Positions 15,862 through 24,812 of a stretch of DNA of 50,189 nucleotides are shown here, in pieces (within the stretch, counting starts at the first letter, position 1; the number at the start of each line of letters is the position of its first letter). Position numbers and translations under genes: made by a program. Source of the DNA: an uncultured Opitutales bacterium (GTDB lineage: Bacteria > Verrucomicrobiota > Verrucomicrobiia > Opitutales > UBA953); contig CAKUQY010000015.1 of NCBI GenBank assembly GCA_934675585.1, forward strand, positions 1-50,189. The letters run 5' to 3'. Under the pieces are notes generated by a model. That model was not told where the DNA came from and searched no databases. It saw only the letters and a list, made by a program, of their open reading frames with translations.

Positions 15862-18800
15862 TTAGATTTCGTCAGGTGTAAGCCAGCGGAACGAAACGAT
15901 TTTGAAGCGTCTGCCGAGCAAACGATTGACGGCTTGAAGATTCGTGTTGCGCTGGAATTTTGAGAAAAACGCGTGATTTTCGTCTGGCTTTTCGTTGCGG
16001 TAATTCCGCTTGAAAACGAGCGAATCGAAGGTGTAATTGTCTTCGCTGTAAAGTGTTTCTTCTTTCTCATCGACAAACCATTCGGGAGTGCGCTGAACGA
16101 TCGCTTCGCAGTAGGCCTTGGCGAGCGGATTGCCGTCAAGCCCGACGACGTCGCCGTAGGCGCGCACCGTAAACGTGTCCGAACGCGCGCTCATTCCCGA
16201 ACCAAGGCAGGAAAGAATGTCGCCTTGGCTCAAATATCCCGGCGCTCCCGCGCGACCTGACGCGTTGGAATTGTCCGGAATGAGATTTTTGTAATCGTTG
16301 ATGTTGGGCATGTTTTCGGAAATGTCGTTCCCGCTGTTGAGATTTTTCGTTTTGTCAATTGCCGCTTGGAGTGCGCCGCTGCGTGCTTGCTCGAGATTTT
16401 CGGAGTAGGCGCGACGGTTGACGAAGTCGGCGAGCGACATAAACGGCCCGCGGGAACGCACTTCTTCAACAATTTGTTCCGCGAGGTTGTCGATTTCTTT
16501 TTCATCGAGAGAGCGGTACCAGCGCCAGCCTTCACCCTCATTGCCGAAAGAGTCGTTAATTTTGCTTTGCGTTCCCGCGCCAGAAGCGTATCCGCCCAAT
16601 TTTTGTCCTATGATGTTGGCAAAACGCACGATTGGGAAATCTTGGACTTTCGAGAATTGTCCATCGATTTTCAAATATTGTTCGTGCAACGAGCCGAGCA
16701 GGGCTTTCCAGGCCTCTTTTGAAGTCGAATTGATGTTGAACATTCCCGTGTAATAAAAGTTTCGGGTAACTTTGTTGGGATTCTGAAAATCTTTTTCGAT
16801 GTCGCTTGCCTTGCGTTTGAGATTGCTGCGGGAACGGATAAATTCCACGCGCTTATTGGGCAAGCAGTTTTCTTTATTTTCAATGATATTTTTGGCAAAT
16901 GTGCCGATTTGTTTAACTTGGCCGTCAAGATTGCCAATGTTGATTGTCGAAAACCAATAGCGGTCCCAGATTGCCAAATTCGCGCCGAACGAATGGTCCG
17001 CGTCGGGCTGTCTCGAATACGCCTCCATGTCGGTGGCGCTGAAAACAGCCGTGATTCCCGAGGCGCGCTGATTCAAGTCGAGCCCGACTGGCGGATACGA
17101 ATTGCCGACGATGTAGCTGGTGTCCTGTTCGCACCAAGAAGCGTCAACGCTTTGGAATTGTCCGATGGAAGTCATTGGCTGCGTCGGAATTTCAAAGAGC
17201 ACAACGTTTGTTTGACCGTTTGCCGTCGTGATGTCGTCGCCCCAAAACGCGTTCCCGCCGACGTTTTCAATCGGCGAAAATTCGTTTTTCGCGGGAACGC
17301 ATTCCGAAACCCATCCGACGCCGCAAGTGTCGAACTGCGCGTTGGCCGTGCCATTAAGAATGTTTGAGTTTTCGTATTTGAAATTGCGCGCATCGCAAAC
17401 CCAGGGACGAATATTCGTCAAAAGCGGCGAAGCGAGTGGCGTGTAGCGCGCCGGCGCTTTGTAAACATTGATGTCGGCGATTGGCTGTTTCTGGACATTT
17501 GTCCAGCCACTTCCGCCCGATGCCGAAAATTCCTTGCCTATGGCAAGCTTCCCGTTAGAATTCAAAAGCGACAGGCGCGGTGACGAAAGCGTTTGAATCA
17601 AACTTTCATCGGAAACGTCGTTGTCGTCGCCAAGATTTGTCGAAATCCAAGTACGCGTGAGTCCATCGGTCGTTGCCAGATTCTGGTCGGAAGAACCTTT
17701 GGGATAAAACAGATAAAACGAGTAAAAGTCGTTTTCGCCCCAAGAGCCGCGCACATTTACGGTAAACGTGGCGCTTCGCAGATTCGCGAGTTCTTCTTCC
17801 GTGAGACCGGGACCGTTCCCGATGTAATTTTTAAACGGGAGCGCGTAGCCCGCGACCGAAGACTGCTCGAACGAGAATTTTCCCAAGCTCGTTACCGTTT
17901 CGCGCGTGCCCATTCCGGACATTTTGGGCTGTTCCTTTGAAGCGGGGAAGACGGCTTTCACTTCGCCGGGTTGCAGACGGATCGTTCCCGAGGGAGCGCG
18001 GTCGAGCGAGTTCGTTCCCGCGAAAAGACGGAAACCGTGTGAGCGAACCATAAAAACATTGTTTGTATAATAATACAAATCGATTGGCATGGTGGTATCT
18101 TTTTTAAAAAGTCCTGTTGCTTGTCCACGATAATAACCAAACTCAGGCCACTCTTCGCCGTCCGTGCGCACAAGGTCAAACGAAATCGGGTAATATTTTG
18201 AAAAGAACGTTCCCAGCCCGAAAAATTCGATCGGAACGTTGTAGGGATTGTAAATTACCATCATTGGATCCATGCAGAGCGCATAGGAATCCTGATTAAA
18301 CACTAGCGAAAAACGGAAAACAAAGCGCAAAACGACGGGAGCCAAACGCATCGCTTGCGGGATCACGATTTTGTCGCCGTCGATCATCGGCGTTACTGTG
18401 CGGTTGCCCTCCCGATGACTGCCGCGCAAAGTCATCGTTCCCGGCGAACCTTTCAACGAAAAGAAGCCAGTGTAGGTTTTGCCACCGACCGTGACGGATT
18501 GCGCGTTGGGAGTTTCCTTCCCGTCAACGTAAGAATACGGGCGTATACCCATAGCCGTGAACGAGTCGTTAGACGCGGGCTTGAAACCGCGATAACCCGT
18601 CGTTTCGACTTCGCGCTTGTAAAAACGGTAATAATTGCGGAAAACATCCCAAGTCGGACCGCGCAAAACGGAAAGCGATTTCTTTTCGCCGCGGAACTCT
18701 CTTTCGGAATTGATTTTCGTATCGAATTCATAAACGAAGCCCAAACCTTCCGACGGCTGCTCGAGCCACCAGCTGGTTGTGTTGTCGTTGGGAACGGTAA

Positions 18801-19977
18801 AATGTCCGAGCAAATTCATGCGATTTTTTTCGCCCGAACCGTGAAACTGCGGATAATCACGAAAACCCTTTTCAAAATTGTTTTCGGCTTTCCACGGCAT
18901 TTCAAACGCGACGGAAAGATCGGTTTTGAGCCCGCCATTATAAATGTCGCTCAACACGCCGCGCGAATGGAATGTGACGTCGTGATAATATTTTTTGAAA
19001 TCACGCAAATCTGAAGCTTCGTTTTTTTCGAGATATTGCGCCAAGTCTCCGATCGTCGTGACGTAGGGCAGTTTTGTCGTTCCCGGATCGCCCGCGCTTG
19101 CCAAATCTTTTTTCCACGCTTCTGGCAAGTCTTCAAATGCTTCGATTATTTCCGTTCCCAAACGCTGCGGGGTCGAACGGAAATTTCTGTACCATTCGTC
19201 GATTTTGGAAACGTTTTCGTCGTAATTATCGGGCAAATTAACGCGCGCTTTCACACCTTCATCGCCCACCCAATAAGCGAACGAGCCAGAGGTTTTGAGC
19301 GGTTGTTGATAATCGGTAATTTTTTCGATGGGAACGCGACGCACTTTGACAACTTCATCTTCCCAACCTGTGCTTTTACCGAGCGTTCCCGCGCCAACGA
19401 GTGTAATCAACTCGTTAGAATCGTCTTCGACGTCGTAGGCGGTTGTTGCTTTGCTAATCAAAGTTTTTTCAGTAATTGCAGCTGTTTGTTTGTTGACAGG
19501 ATTTACAAACGGCGAGAAACGTCCCGCGGAAGAATCGTAATTCGAGACAAGCCAGCCCAAGAATGGCTTTTGGTCGGGCTTTGCGTAATCCCAGTCTTGC
19601 AGTTTGTTGGGATCGCTTTTGGTAAGATTGCCCGTTGCCCAAACGCCTGTCCAATGTTTTTTGCCTTTGTAAGGCGTTCCCGCGGGCAACGATTTATTTT
19701 TACCGCCGCCGTTGCCCAAAATGTCTGCCGTTGCGGTAACGCGTTGGTCGTCGCCTGCGAGCAATTGCAATTGTGCAAGTGCGATGCGCAAGCCCGAAAT
19801 CGCATTTGTTTGCGCTTGGTGGCGGCGAATGCGGTAAGACGAAATCTGCGTTTCGAGCACGACGAACGAAACGAGCGAAATCGCAATCAGCAACATCATC
19901 GCCATCATCACAAGCGCAACAACGAGCGAAAACGCGTTTTTGTGGTTTTTATATTTTGAAAAGAATTTTTTCGACAT
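15862..19977 (-). CDS. Very large pilin-like protein, Verru_Chthon cassette protein A type
   Basis: The 1371-residue product starts with a short positive leader followed by AFSLVVALVMMAMMLLIAISLVSF, a type IV pilin/pseudopilin-like hydrophobic helix (about residues 15-38) followed by a heptad region. The long body is soluble. Near the C-terminus it shows FNINSTSKEAWKALL and SARSDTFTVRAYGDV followed by CEAIVQR, segments I associate with the Verru_Chthon cassette A family and with GspK/PilX-like minor pseudopilins. The frame opens 49 codons earlier, but the ATG at 19977 (MSKKFFSKYK) puts the leader in the right place. It probably sits in the inner membrane or in a pilus-like fibre. Cassette partners B-D are not in this window. 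Confidence 0.75.
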   Translation of the reverse strand: MSKKFFSKYKNHKNAFSLVVALVMMAMMLLIAISLVSFVVLETQISSYRIRRHQAQTNAISGLRIALAQLQLLAGDDQRVTATADILGNGGGKNKSLPAGTPYKGKKHWTGVWATGNLTKSDPNKLQDWDYAKPDQKPFLGWLVSNYDSSAGRFSPFVNPVNKQTAAITEKTLISKATTAYDVEDDSNELITLVGAGTLGKSTGWEDEVVKVRRVPIEKITDYQQPLKTSGSFAYWVGDEGVKARVNLPDNYDENVSKIDEWYRNFRSTPQRLGTEIIEAFEDLPEAWKKDLASAGDPGTTKLPYVTTIGDLAQYLEKNEASDLRDFKKYYHDVTFHSRGVLSDIYNGGLKTDLSVAFEMPWKAENNFEKGFRDYPQFHGSGEKNRMNLLGHFTVPNDNTTSWWLEQPSEGLGFVYEFDTKINSEREFRGEKKSLSVLRGPTWDVFRNYYRFYKREVETTGYRGFKPASNDSFTAMGIRPYSYVDGKETPNAQSVTVGGKTYTGFFSLKGSPGTMTLRGSHREGNRTVTPMIDGDKIVIPQAMRLAPVVLRFVFRFSLVFNQDSYALCMDPMMVIYNPYNVPIEFFGLGTFFSKYYPISFDLVRTDGEEWPEFGYYRGQATGLFKKDTTMPIDLYYYTNNVFMVRSHGFRLFAGTNSLDRAPSGTIRLQPGEVKAVFPASKEQPKMSGMGTRETVTSLGKFSFEQSSVAGYALPFKNYIGNGPGLTEEELANLRSATFTVNVRGSWGENDFYSFYLFYPKGSSDQNLATTDGLTRTWISTNLGDDNDVSDESLIQTLSSPRLSLLNSNGKLAIGKEFSASGGSGWTNVQKQPIADINVYKAPARYTPLASPLLTNIRPWVCDARNFKYENSNILNGTANAQFDTCGVGWVSECVPAKNEFSPIENVGGNAFWGDDITTANGQTNVVLFEIPTQPMTSIGQFQSVDASWCEQDTSYIVGNSYPPVGLDLNQRASGITAVFSATDMEAYSRQPDADHSFGANLAIWDRYWFSTINIGNLDGQVKQIGTFAKNIIENKENCLPNKRVEFIRSRSNLKRKASDIEKDFQNPNKVTRNFYYTGMFNINSTSKEAWKALLGSLHEQYLKIDGQFSKVQDFPIVRFANIIGQKLGGYASGAGTQSKINDSFGNEGEGWRWYRSLDEKEIDNLAEQIVEEVRSRGPFMSLADFVNRRAYSENLEQARSGALQAAIDKTKNLNSGNDISENMPNINDYKNLIPDNSNASGRAGAPGYLSQGDILSCLGSGMSARSDTFTVRAYGDVVGLDGNPLAKAYCEAIVQRTPEWFVDEKEETLYSEDNYTFDSLVFKRNYRNEKPDENHAFFSKFQRNTNLQAVNRLLGRRFKIVSFRWLTPDEI

Positions 19978-20151
19978 AAAAAAGGGGGTTGAATATCTTA
20001 TAATAATAAAGAAGCGCCACAAAAAAAGCAAAAAGTAAATAGTCATAATTGTCGAGAATTTTTTGCGGGAACGCTTAGAATACTTTGTAAATAAAAGAAG
20101 TGTTGAGATTTCTCGCGGGAACAATCAAAATAAATCTATCAATTTTTACTT
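19978..20151. other. Divergent intergenic region
   Basis: Separates the pilin-like gene (minus) from the P-loop-like gene (plus). It contains one exact motif copy (20067) and one near-copy with A in the last core position (GCGGGAACA at 20115). A TATAAG-type box on the minus strand lies near 20000. Promoters for both directions are expected here but I could not fix them. Confidence 0.4.
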
Positions 20152-20919
20152 ATGAATGTTTATCTTTTTATAGGAACACCAAATTCTGGTCGCCGCGAAA
20201 TTTTAGCAGACTTGCTCGATTATGGACTGGGCGAAGGAACAAAAGTAACCGTTTATTTACCCGCCAACGAACGCGACGGGAACGCCGAAAACGCGTTGCA
20301 AAAAAATAAAAATCTCGACTTGCGCAGCTGGGAACTCGTTCCCGCAGAGGGAAAAAATGACGTTCCCGCAATCGAATTAGGCGATAATTTTGCGACCGAA
20401 GAAAATATTGCATTTATGCTCGACGGCACGCAAGAACCAATTGACCAAATCGAAGCATTTTCAATTTTAGCAAAACGCTTGGGCTGGAGCGTTGTGCGCG
20501 TCGTCGTTATCGTCGATTGCCAATTCGCCAAAGCCGTTCCCGCGAGCGCCGATTTTTACAAAGCCCTGATTCATTTTGCAGACGTTGTTTTGCTCGCTAA
20601 TCGCGGCGACATTTCGCAACTTTGGTTTGAAGAATTTAAAAAACCTTACAAAGACGAATGTTTTCCGTGCACATTCGAACTCGTCAAAAAAAATCGCGTC
20701 GCAAATGCCGCCGCGACTTTGGCAGATTCGCCGCGCCGCATGACTTTTATTTTTGACGACATCGATCCCATCGACGACATGGAATTTGATGAAGACAATT
20801 TGCCAACCGAGCCATTCGACATTGTCGCAAAACCCGACCCTTATTTCGAACGCAACGAACAGGGCACGCGCATCATCGCCGTTCCTTCAATCATCGAACT
20901 CCGCAAAAATTATGGATAA
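20152..20919 (+). CDS. Degenerate P-loop protein, possibly CobW/G3E-like (unknown function)
   Basis: The 255-residue product starts V-Y-L-F-I-G-T-P-N-S-G-R-R-E-I-L (residues 3-18), which resembles a Walker A loop but has Arg where the catalytic Lys and Thr should be. Further on, VIVDCQFAKAV (about 120-130) and HFADVVLLANRGD (about 142-154) resemble the V-V-D-A and A-D-x-x-x-x-N-K-x-D segments of the CobW/G3E GTPase family, again with the NKxD residues replaced. The C-terminal part is very acidic (FDDIDPIDDMEFDEDN). A CobW-like fold without GTPase activity is my inference. It overlaps nspC by 8 bp (ATGGATAA), indicating translational coupling and a possible link to polyamine synthesis. Confidence 0.65.
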   Translation: MNVYLFIGTPNSGRREILADLLDYGLGEGTKVTVYLPANERDGNAENALQKNKNLDLRSWELVPAEGKNDVPAIELGDNFATEENIAFMLDGTQEPIDQIEAFSILAKRLGWSVVRVVVIVDCQFAKAVPASADFYKALIHFADVVLLANRGDISQLWFEEFKKPYKDECFPCTFELVKKNRVANAAATLADSPRRMTFIFDDIDPIDDMEFDEDNLPTEPFDIVAKPDPYFERNEQGTRIIAVPSIIELRKNYG

Positions 20920-22084
20920 TTTTATCGCCGCTGTTTCAAAACTCGATCTTTCACGCGTGCCATCGCCGTGCCATTTGATGCATCGTGGCTTGCTCGAAGA
21001 AAATTGTAAACTCTTGCGCTCTGTCATGGATCGCACGGGAACGCGCATTTTGCTTGCGCTCAAAGGTTTTGCGCAATTCAGTGAATTTGAAATCGTTTCA
21101 AAATATCTCGCGGGAACGACCGCCAGCGGCTTGCACGAATTGATGCTCGGGAACGATTTTTTTCCAGGAGAACGCCACGTTTATTCGCCAGCGTTCCCGC
21201 CAGCAGACATGGAAAAAATCGTCAAAATGGCAGATCACATTTCGTTCAATTCGCCATCGCAATGGTTGCGCTACAAAGATTTGGTTAAAAATTGCGGCCG
21301 TAAAATTTCTTGCGGTTTGCGCGTCAATCCAGAATATGCCGAAGTCGAACACGATATTTACAATCCTTGCATCAAAGGTTCTCGCTTGGGAACGCCGCGC
21401 GGCGAAATTAAAAATCTCGCCGATCTCGACGGCTTGGAAGGGCTGCACATGCACACGATGTGCGAACAGGGCGCGGATGTTTTGGCGCGCACCATTAAAC
21501 ATTTTGAAGAAAAATTCGGCGATTTGATCCCGCAAATGAAATGGATCAATTTCGGCGGCGGGCATTGGATTACGCACCCGACTTACGACGTCGATTTGCT
21601 TTGCGAAACTTTGCTCGCGTTCCGTAAAAAATGGGGCGAACACATTCAGCTTTATTTGGAACCAGGTGAAGCCATCGCTATTCGCACGGGAATTTTGGTC
21701 GCAACCGTGCTCGACATCGTTCACAACGGAATGCCGATTGCGATCTTGGACACTTCCGCAGCGGCGCACATGCCAGACACGCTCGAAATGCCGTATCGTC
21801 CCGATATTCTCGGCGCGGGAACGCCTGGCGAATTTCCGCACACTTATCGGCTCGCGGGCGGAACTTGTCTTGCGGGCGATGTTGTCGGCGATTATTCGTT
21901 CCCGCAAAAACTCGTTCCCGGGCAGCGAATCGCACTGCTCGACATGTCGCATTACACGATGGTAAAAAACACAACGTTTAACGGCATTATTCGTCCGGCA
22001 ATCGCGTCTTACGTTCCCGCAACTAACGAATACAAAATTATCAAGCAATTTGGCTATGAAGATTTTCGCGATCATTTGTCGTGA
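20912..22084 (+). CDS. nspC: Carboxynorspermidine/carboxyspermidine decarboxylase
   Basis: NspC decarboxylates carboxy(nor)spermidine in the alternative polyamine pathway; it is a PLP enzyme of the fold III alanine-racemase group. The 390-residue product has the PLP lysine in L-L-A-L-K-G-F (Lys51) and the FGGGHWIT phosphate-binding segment (about 214-221), plus GVPA-free family features such as H-M-P-D-T-L-E-M-P-Y. The true start is the ATG at 20912 that overlaps the upstream stop; the open frame extends further upstream but within the previous gene. Nine motif copies make this one of the densest genes. The partner dehydrogenase is not in the window. Confidence 0.93.
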   Translation: MDNFIAAVSKLDLSRVPSPCHLMHRGLLEENCKLLRSVMDRTGTRILLALKGFAQFSEFEIVSKYLAGTTASGLHELMLGNDFFPGERHVYSPAFPPADMEKIVKMADHISFNSPSQWLRYKDLVKNCGRKISCGLRVNPEYAEVEHDIYNPCIKGSRLGTPRGEIKNLADLDGLEGLHMHTMCEQGADVLARTIKHFEEKFGDLIPQMKWINFGGGHWITHPTYDVDLLCETLLAFRKKWGEHIQLYLEPGEAIAIRTGILVATVLDIVHNGMPIAILDTSAAAHMPDTLEMPYRPDILGAGTPGEFPHTYRLAGGTCLAGDVVGDYSFPQKLVPGQRIALLDMSHYTMVKNTTFNGIIRPAIASYVPATNEYKIIKQFGYEDFRDHLS

Positions 22085-22088
22085 TTTT

Positions 22089-22138
22089 GCGGGAACGCGG
22101 GAGATTTTAATTGTTGCGTTCCCGCGGGAACGCTTTTA
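22089..22138 (+). terminator. nspC terminator with fused motif palindrome
   Basis: GCGGGAACGC (22089-22098), GCGTTCCCGC (22116-22125) and GCGGGAACGC (22124-22133) lie in a row. The first two can pair, and the last two share two bases and form the perfect 18-bp palindrome GCGTTCCCGCGGGAACGC followed by TTTT. Alternative stems are possible. Confidence 0.75.
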
Positions 22139-22164
22139 AACTATTTGAACTAACTTATAAAAAA

Positions 22165-23082
22165 ATGACTATTCAAGAAATCCGTAATACCATTTCAAAC
22201 GAAGCGCTCATGGATATTGAGGGCTTGCCTTATAAAAAAATCGCGTCTGGTAAAGTGCGCGAAATTTTTGATTTAGGGGACAAGATTTTAATTATTGCAA
22301 CCGACCGCATTTCTGCGTTTGACTCGATTATGCCTAATGGCGTTCCCGGCAAAGGCGTTTTGCTCACGCAAATTAGTTTGTGGTGGTTTGCACAAGCGGC
22401 AAAAGTGATGCCAACTCATTTGATTCCCGATCACGATAAAGTGCTCGCAGAATTGCTCAAAGATCGTCCAGAATTGATTGCGCGTTCGATGCTCGTCAGC
22501 AAACTGAATCCTTTGCCAATCGAAGCCGTTGTGCGTGGTTATCTCGCGGGAAGTGGTTGGCAAGAATATCGCAAAACAGGCGCGATTCTCGACCATCAAT
22601 TGCCTGCGGGAATGCTCGAAAGCCAAAAATTGCCAACCCCAATTTTCACGCCTTCAACCAAAGCAGCCGCGGGACACGACGAGCCCATCACCGAAGCGCA
22701 ATGCGCAGAAATTCTTGGGGCTCCAATCTTTGAAAAAGTAAAAGATGCAACGCTCAAATTGTTTGCATTAGGAACAAAAGTTGCCGATCACGCGGGCTTG
22801 ATTCTCGCTGATACAAAATTTGAATTTGGTCTCGACGGGAACGGCAATTTGTTTTTGATTGATGAAGTTATGACGCCAGATTCTTCGCGTTATTGGCCAC
22901 AAGCGGGTTATCAAGCGGGCAAAACGCAGCCTTCGTTTGACAAACAATTTGTGCGCGATTATCTCGAAAATATTGGCTGGAATAAACAACCACCTGCGCC
23001 GGCATTGCCCGCAGATATTGTCAAACATTCGCAAGAACTTTATTTAGGCGCACTCGAAAAATTGTTCGCTGTTAACGTTTAA
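22165..23082 (+). CDS. purC: Phosphoribosylaminoimidazole-succinocarboxamide synthase
   Basis: PurC joins CAIR and aspartate to make SAICAR. The 305-residue product shows SGKVREIFDLGDKILII (ATP-binding start), TDRISAFD, VVRGYLAGSGWQEY, and DEVMTPDSSRYWP, all diagnostic of the family. It is the longer bacterial/yeast-type form. The frame opens at 22111, but the ATG at 22165 (MTIQEIRN) follows TTATAAAAAA and avoids translating through the terminator palindrome. First gene of a tight plus-strand group with purE, rsmE, an RDD gene and nif3. Confidence 0.96.
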   Translation: MTIQEIRNTISNEALMDIEGLPYKKIASGKVREIFDLGDKILIIATDRISAFDSIMPNGVPGKGVLLTQISLWWFAQAAKVMPTHLIPDHDKVLAELLKDRPELIARSMLVSKLNPLPIEAVVRGYLAGSGWQEYRKTGAILDHQLPAGMLESQKLPTPIFTPSTKAAAGHDEPITEAQCAEILGAPIFEKVKDATLKLFALGTKVADHAGLILADTKFEFGLDGNGNLFLIDEVMTPDSSRYWPQAGYQAGKTQPSFDKQFVRDYLENIGWNKQPPAPALPADIVKHSQELYLGALEKLFAVNV

Positions 23083-23095
23083 TTTTTTTGTAAAA

Positions 23096-23482
23096 ATGAA
23101 AGCTTACATTTTGATGGGTTCAGATTCAGATATGCCTCACGCAGAAAAAATTGCGGCGGGCTTGACGGCTGAAGGTATCGATTTTGAATACTTTGTTCGC
23201 AGTGCGCACAAAGATCCTGTCGGCGTTTTTAATTTTGTCAAAGCGCACGATAATGAATCAAAAGTCGTTTTTATCACCATTGCGGGACGCAGCAATGCGC
23301 TTTCGGGTGTTGTTGCCGCAAATTCACAAAGACCTGTTTTGGCTTGCCCGCCATTTAAAGACAAACTCGATTTTTTGGTTAATATTAATTCAACTTTGCA
23401 AATGCCTTCAAAGACGCCAGTTCTCACGGTGCTCGAACCCAGTAATTGCGCGCTCGCAGTTGCGCGCATTTTGAACGCATAG
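23096..23482 (+). CDS. purE: N5-CAIR mutase-like / class II AIR carboxylase PurE
   Basis: At 128 residues this is shorter than usual PurE (about 160). It opens MGSDSDMPHAEKI and has SAHKDP (about 36-41), where class I enzymes have SAHRTP. The middle reads A-G-R-S-N-A-L-S-G-V-V-A-A-N instead of the class I G-G-A-A-H-L-P-G motif. AGRSN together with the following CPP is the pattern of class II PurE, the CO2-using AIR carboxylase found in animal PAICS and some bacteria. If so, PurK is not needed. The gene lies 13 nt after purC, mirroring the domain order of the animal fusion enzyme. No motif copy occurs in it. Confidence 0.88.
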   Translation: MKAYILMGSDSDMPHAEKIAAGLTAEGIDFEYFVRSAHKDPVGVFNFVKAHDNESKVVFITIAGRSNALSGVVAANSQRPVLACPPFKDKLDFLVNINSTLQMPSKTPVLTVLEPSNCALAVARILNA

Positions 23483-23487
23483 TTTCA

Positions 23488-24222
23488 GTGAATTTAATTT
23501 TGCTTGAAAACGAAAATACACGCCAGCTCGTTCCCGTAACGAGTTTGGCGTGTAAACATTTGTTAGAAATCGTGCATCTCGGCGAGAGCGACACGTTTTG
23601 GTGCGGCGTTAAAAACGGTTCCCGCGGCTTGGCAACCATCGAAAAAATCGTTCCCGCAGGACTCGAAATTTCTATCAAATGGGAATCTGAAAATGCCACT
23701 TTTGGCCTTCCCGCAACGATTTTAGTGATCGGCTTGTCGCGTCCGCAAACAATGAAAAAAGTGCTCGCAAACGCGGCGGAGTTGGGCGTTCAAAAAATTT
23801 GTGTTTTTGTTTCAGAAAATACGGATCCGTCTTACGCGCAAAGCTCGCTTTGGCGCGAAGGCAACAATGAAATAGAGGCAATTTTTACCAAGGCAGCCGA
23901 GCAAACTTGCACGACAAATATTCCAGAATTGCAATTTTTTAATTCTTTGGCAGACACGCTCAAATGCGTTCCCGCGGGCGTTGTTTTTGATGTCTATGAA
24001 AAAAGCGTTCCCGCGAACGAAGTGCAATTTGGCGTTCCCGCAACTTTTGCGATTGGCTCAGAACGTGGCTGGACAGCGCGGGAACGCGAATTATTTCGCG
24101 GGAACGCTTGGCAATTTACCCATCTTGGCGCGCGCGTTTTGCGCGTAGAAACAGCGGCGACTTTTGCGCATGCGCTTGCGCTCGCGTCGCTTAAAAATTG
24201 GCAAGCGCACAAAACTTTATAA
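23488..24222 (+). CDS. rsmE: 16S rRNA m3U1498 methyltransferase RsmE
   Basis: RsmE is a SPOUT-fold enzyme that methylates U1498 in 16S rRNA. The 244-residue product has the N-terminal PUA-like part (with residues around H-L-L-E-I-V-H) and the C-terminal knotted domain: G-L-S-R-P-Q-T-M-K-K, A-A-E-L-G-V-Q-K-I, F-A-I-G-S-E-R-G-W-T (SAM loop) and L-G-A-R-V-L-R-V-E-T-A-A. I chose a GTG start at 23488, 5 nt after purE, because the ATG-opened frame starts inside purE. Seven motif copies in 735 bp, the highest density in the window. Confidence 0.94.
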   Translation: MNLILLENENTRQLVPVTSLACKHLLEIVHLGESDTFWCGVKNGSRGLATIEKIVPAGLEISIKWESENATFGLPATILVIGLSRPQTMKKVLANAAELGVQKICVFVSENTDPSYAQSSLWREGNNEIEAIFTKAAEQTCTTNIPELQFFNSLADTLKCVPAGVVFDVYEKSVPANEVQFGVPATFAIGSERGWTARERELFRGNAWQFTHLGARVLRVETAATFAHALALASLKNWQAHKTL

Positions 24223-24228
24223 AAATTT

Positions 24229-24801
24229 ATGGAAAATACAAACCTTCTCGAAGAACACAAAATTGCTGGCATGGGCTGGCGCACGCTTGCATTTTTTGCC
24301 GATTCTATTTTGATTTCAATGCTCGTTTATTTGTTTGTTCGCTACTGTTTTGGCGACGAAGCAACAACGGTGCTCAACGAATTTGAAAAATTAAGCAAAC
24401 AAATGAGCGATGCCACGATTGCTGGCGACGCCAATGCGATGAAAAATTTAGAGCCAGAAGCCGCAAAGTTTGCGCAATCTCACGCGATGCAAACCGTTTT
24501 GAACGCTTTAACTTACGGGAGCGCCACAATCGCATTTGCATATTTTTTCATCGGAGAATTTTTCTTCGCGGGAACGTCGATTGGCAAACGAATTGTGCGC
24601 ATCAAAACAATTAGCGCCAACGGTGAAAAAATGAATTTTATGCAATGTCTTTTGCGCGCAATTTGGAAAGCGCTCACGTTCGCGCCAATTAATTTTATCG
24701 TTTTAATCATCGTCATCATCAACGCGTATGTTCCGTTTTTTAGCAAACAAAATCGCGGCTGGCACGACAAAACCGCGGGAACGCTCGTCGTTAATTCTTA
24801 A
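24229..24801 (+). CDS. RDD-family membrane protein
   Basis: The 190-residue product starts its first helix at W-R-T-L-A-F-F-A-D-S, giving the family Arg and Asp, has a second hydrophobic region at about 95-112, and ends with a third helix and WHDKTAGTLVV, the diagnostic C-terminal motif. RDD proteins are inner-membrane proteins of uncertain role, some acting as Na+/H+ antiporters. A 50-residue charged insertion separates the first and second helices. It begins 6 nt after rsmE. Confidence 0.88.
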   Translation: MENTNLLEEHKIAGMGWRTLAFFADSILISMLVYLFVRYCFGDEATTVLNEFEKLSKQMSDATIAGDANAMKNLEPEAAKFAQSHAMQTVLNALTYGSATIAFAYFFIGEFFFAGTSIGKRIVRIKTISANGEKMNFMQCLLRAIWKALTFAPINFIVLIIVIINAYVPFFSKQNRGWHDKTAGTLVVNS

Positions 24802-24812
24802 TCGTTTTCGCC

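Larger units (their letters stand above)
10001..20000. repeat. Uptake-like motif copies, 10-20 kb (39 exact cores)
   Basis: 10718+, 10794-, 10923-, 10965+, 11040-, 11145+, 11157-, 11166+, 11496+, 11952+, 12213+, 12233-, 12315-, 12342+, 13029-, 13346+, 13412+, 13535+, 14089+, 15116-, 15254-, 15671+, 16326-, 16452+, 16570-, 16830+, 17250-, 17293+, 17814-, 17983-, 18013-, 18208-, 18436-, 18790+, 19078-, 19153-, 19330+, 19384-, 19675-. The copies at 11157 and 11166 overlap in a 16-bp palindrome inside a coding region. Confidence 0.9.
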
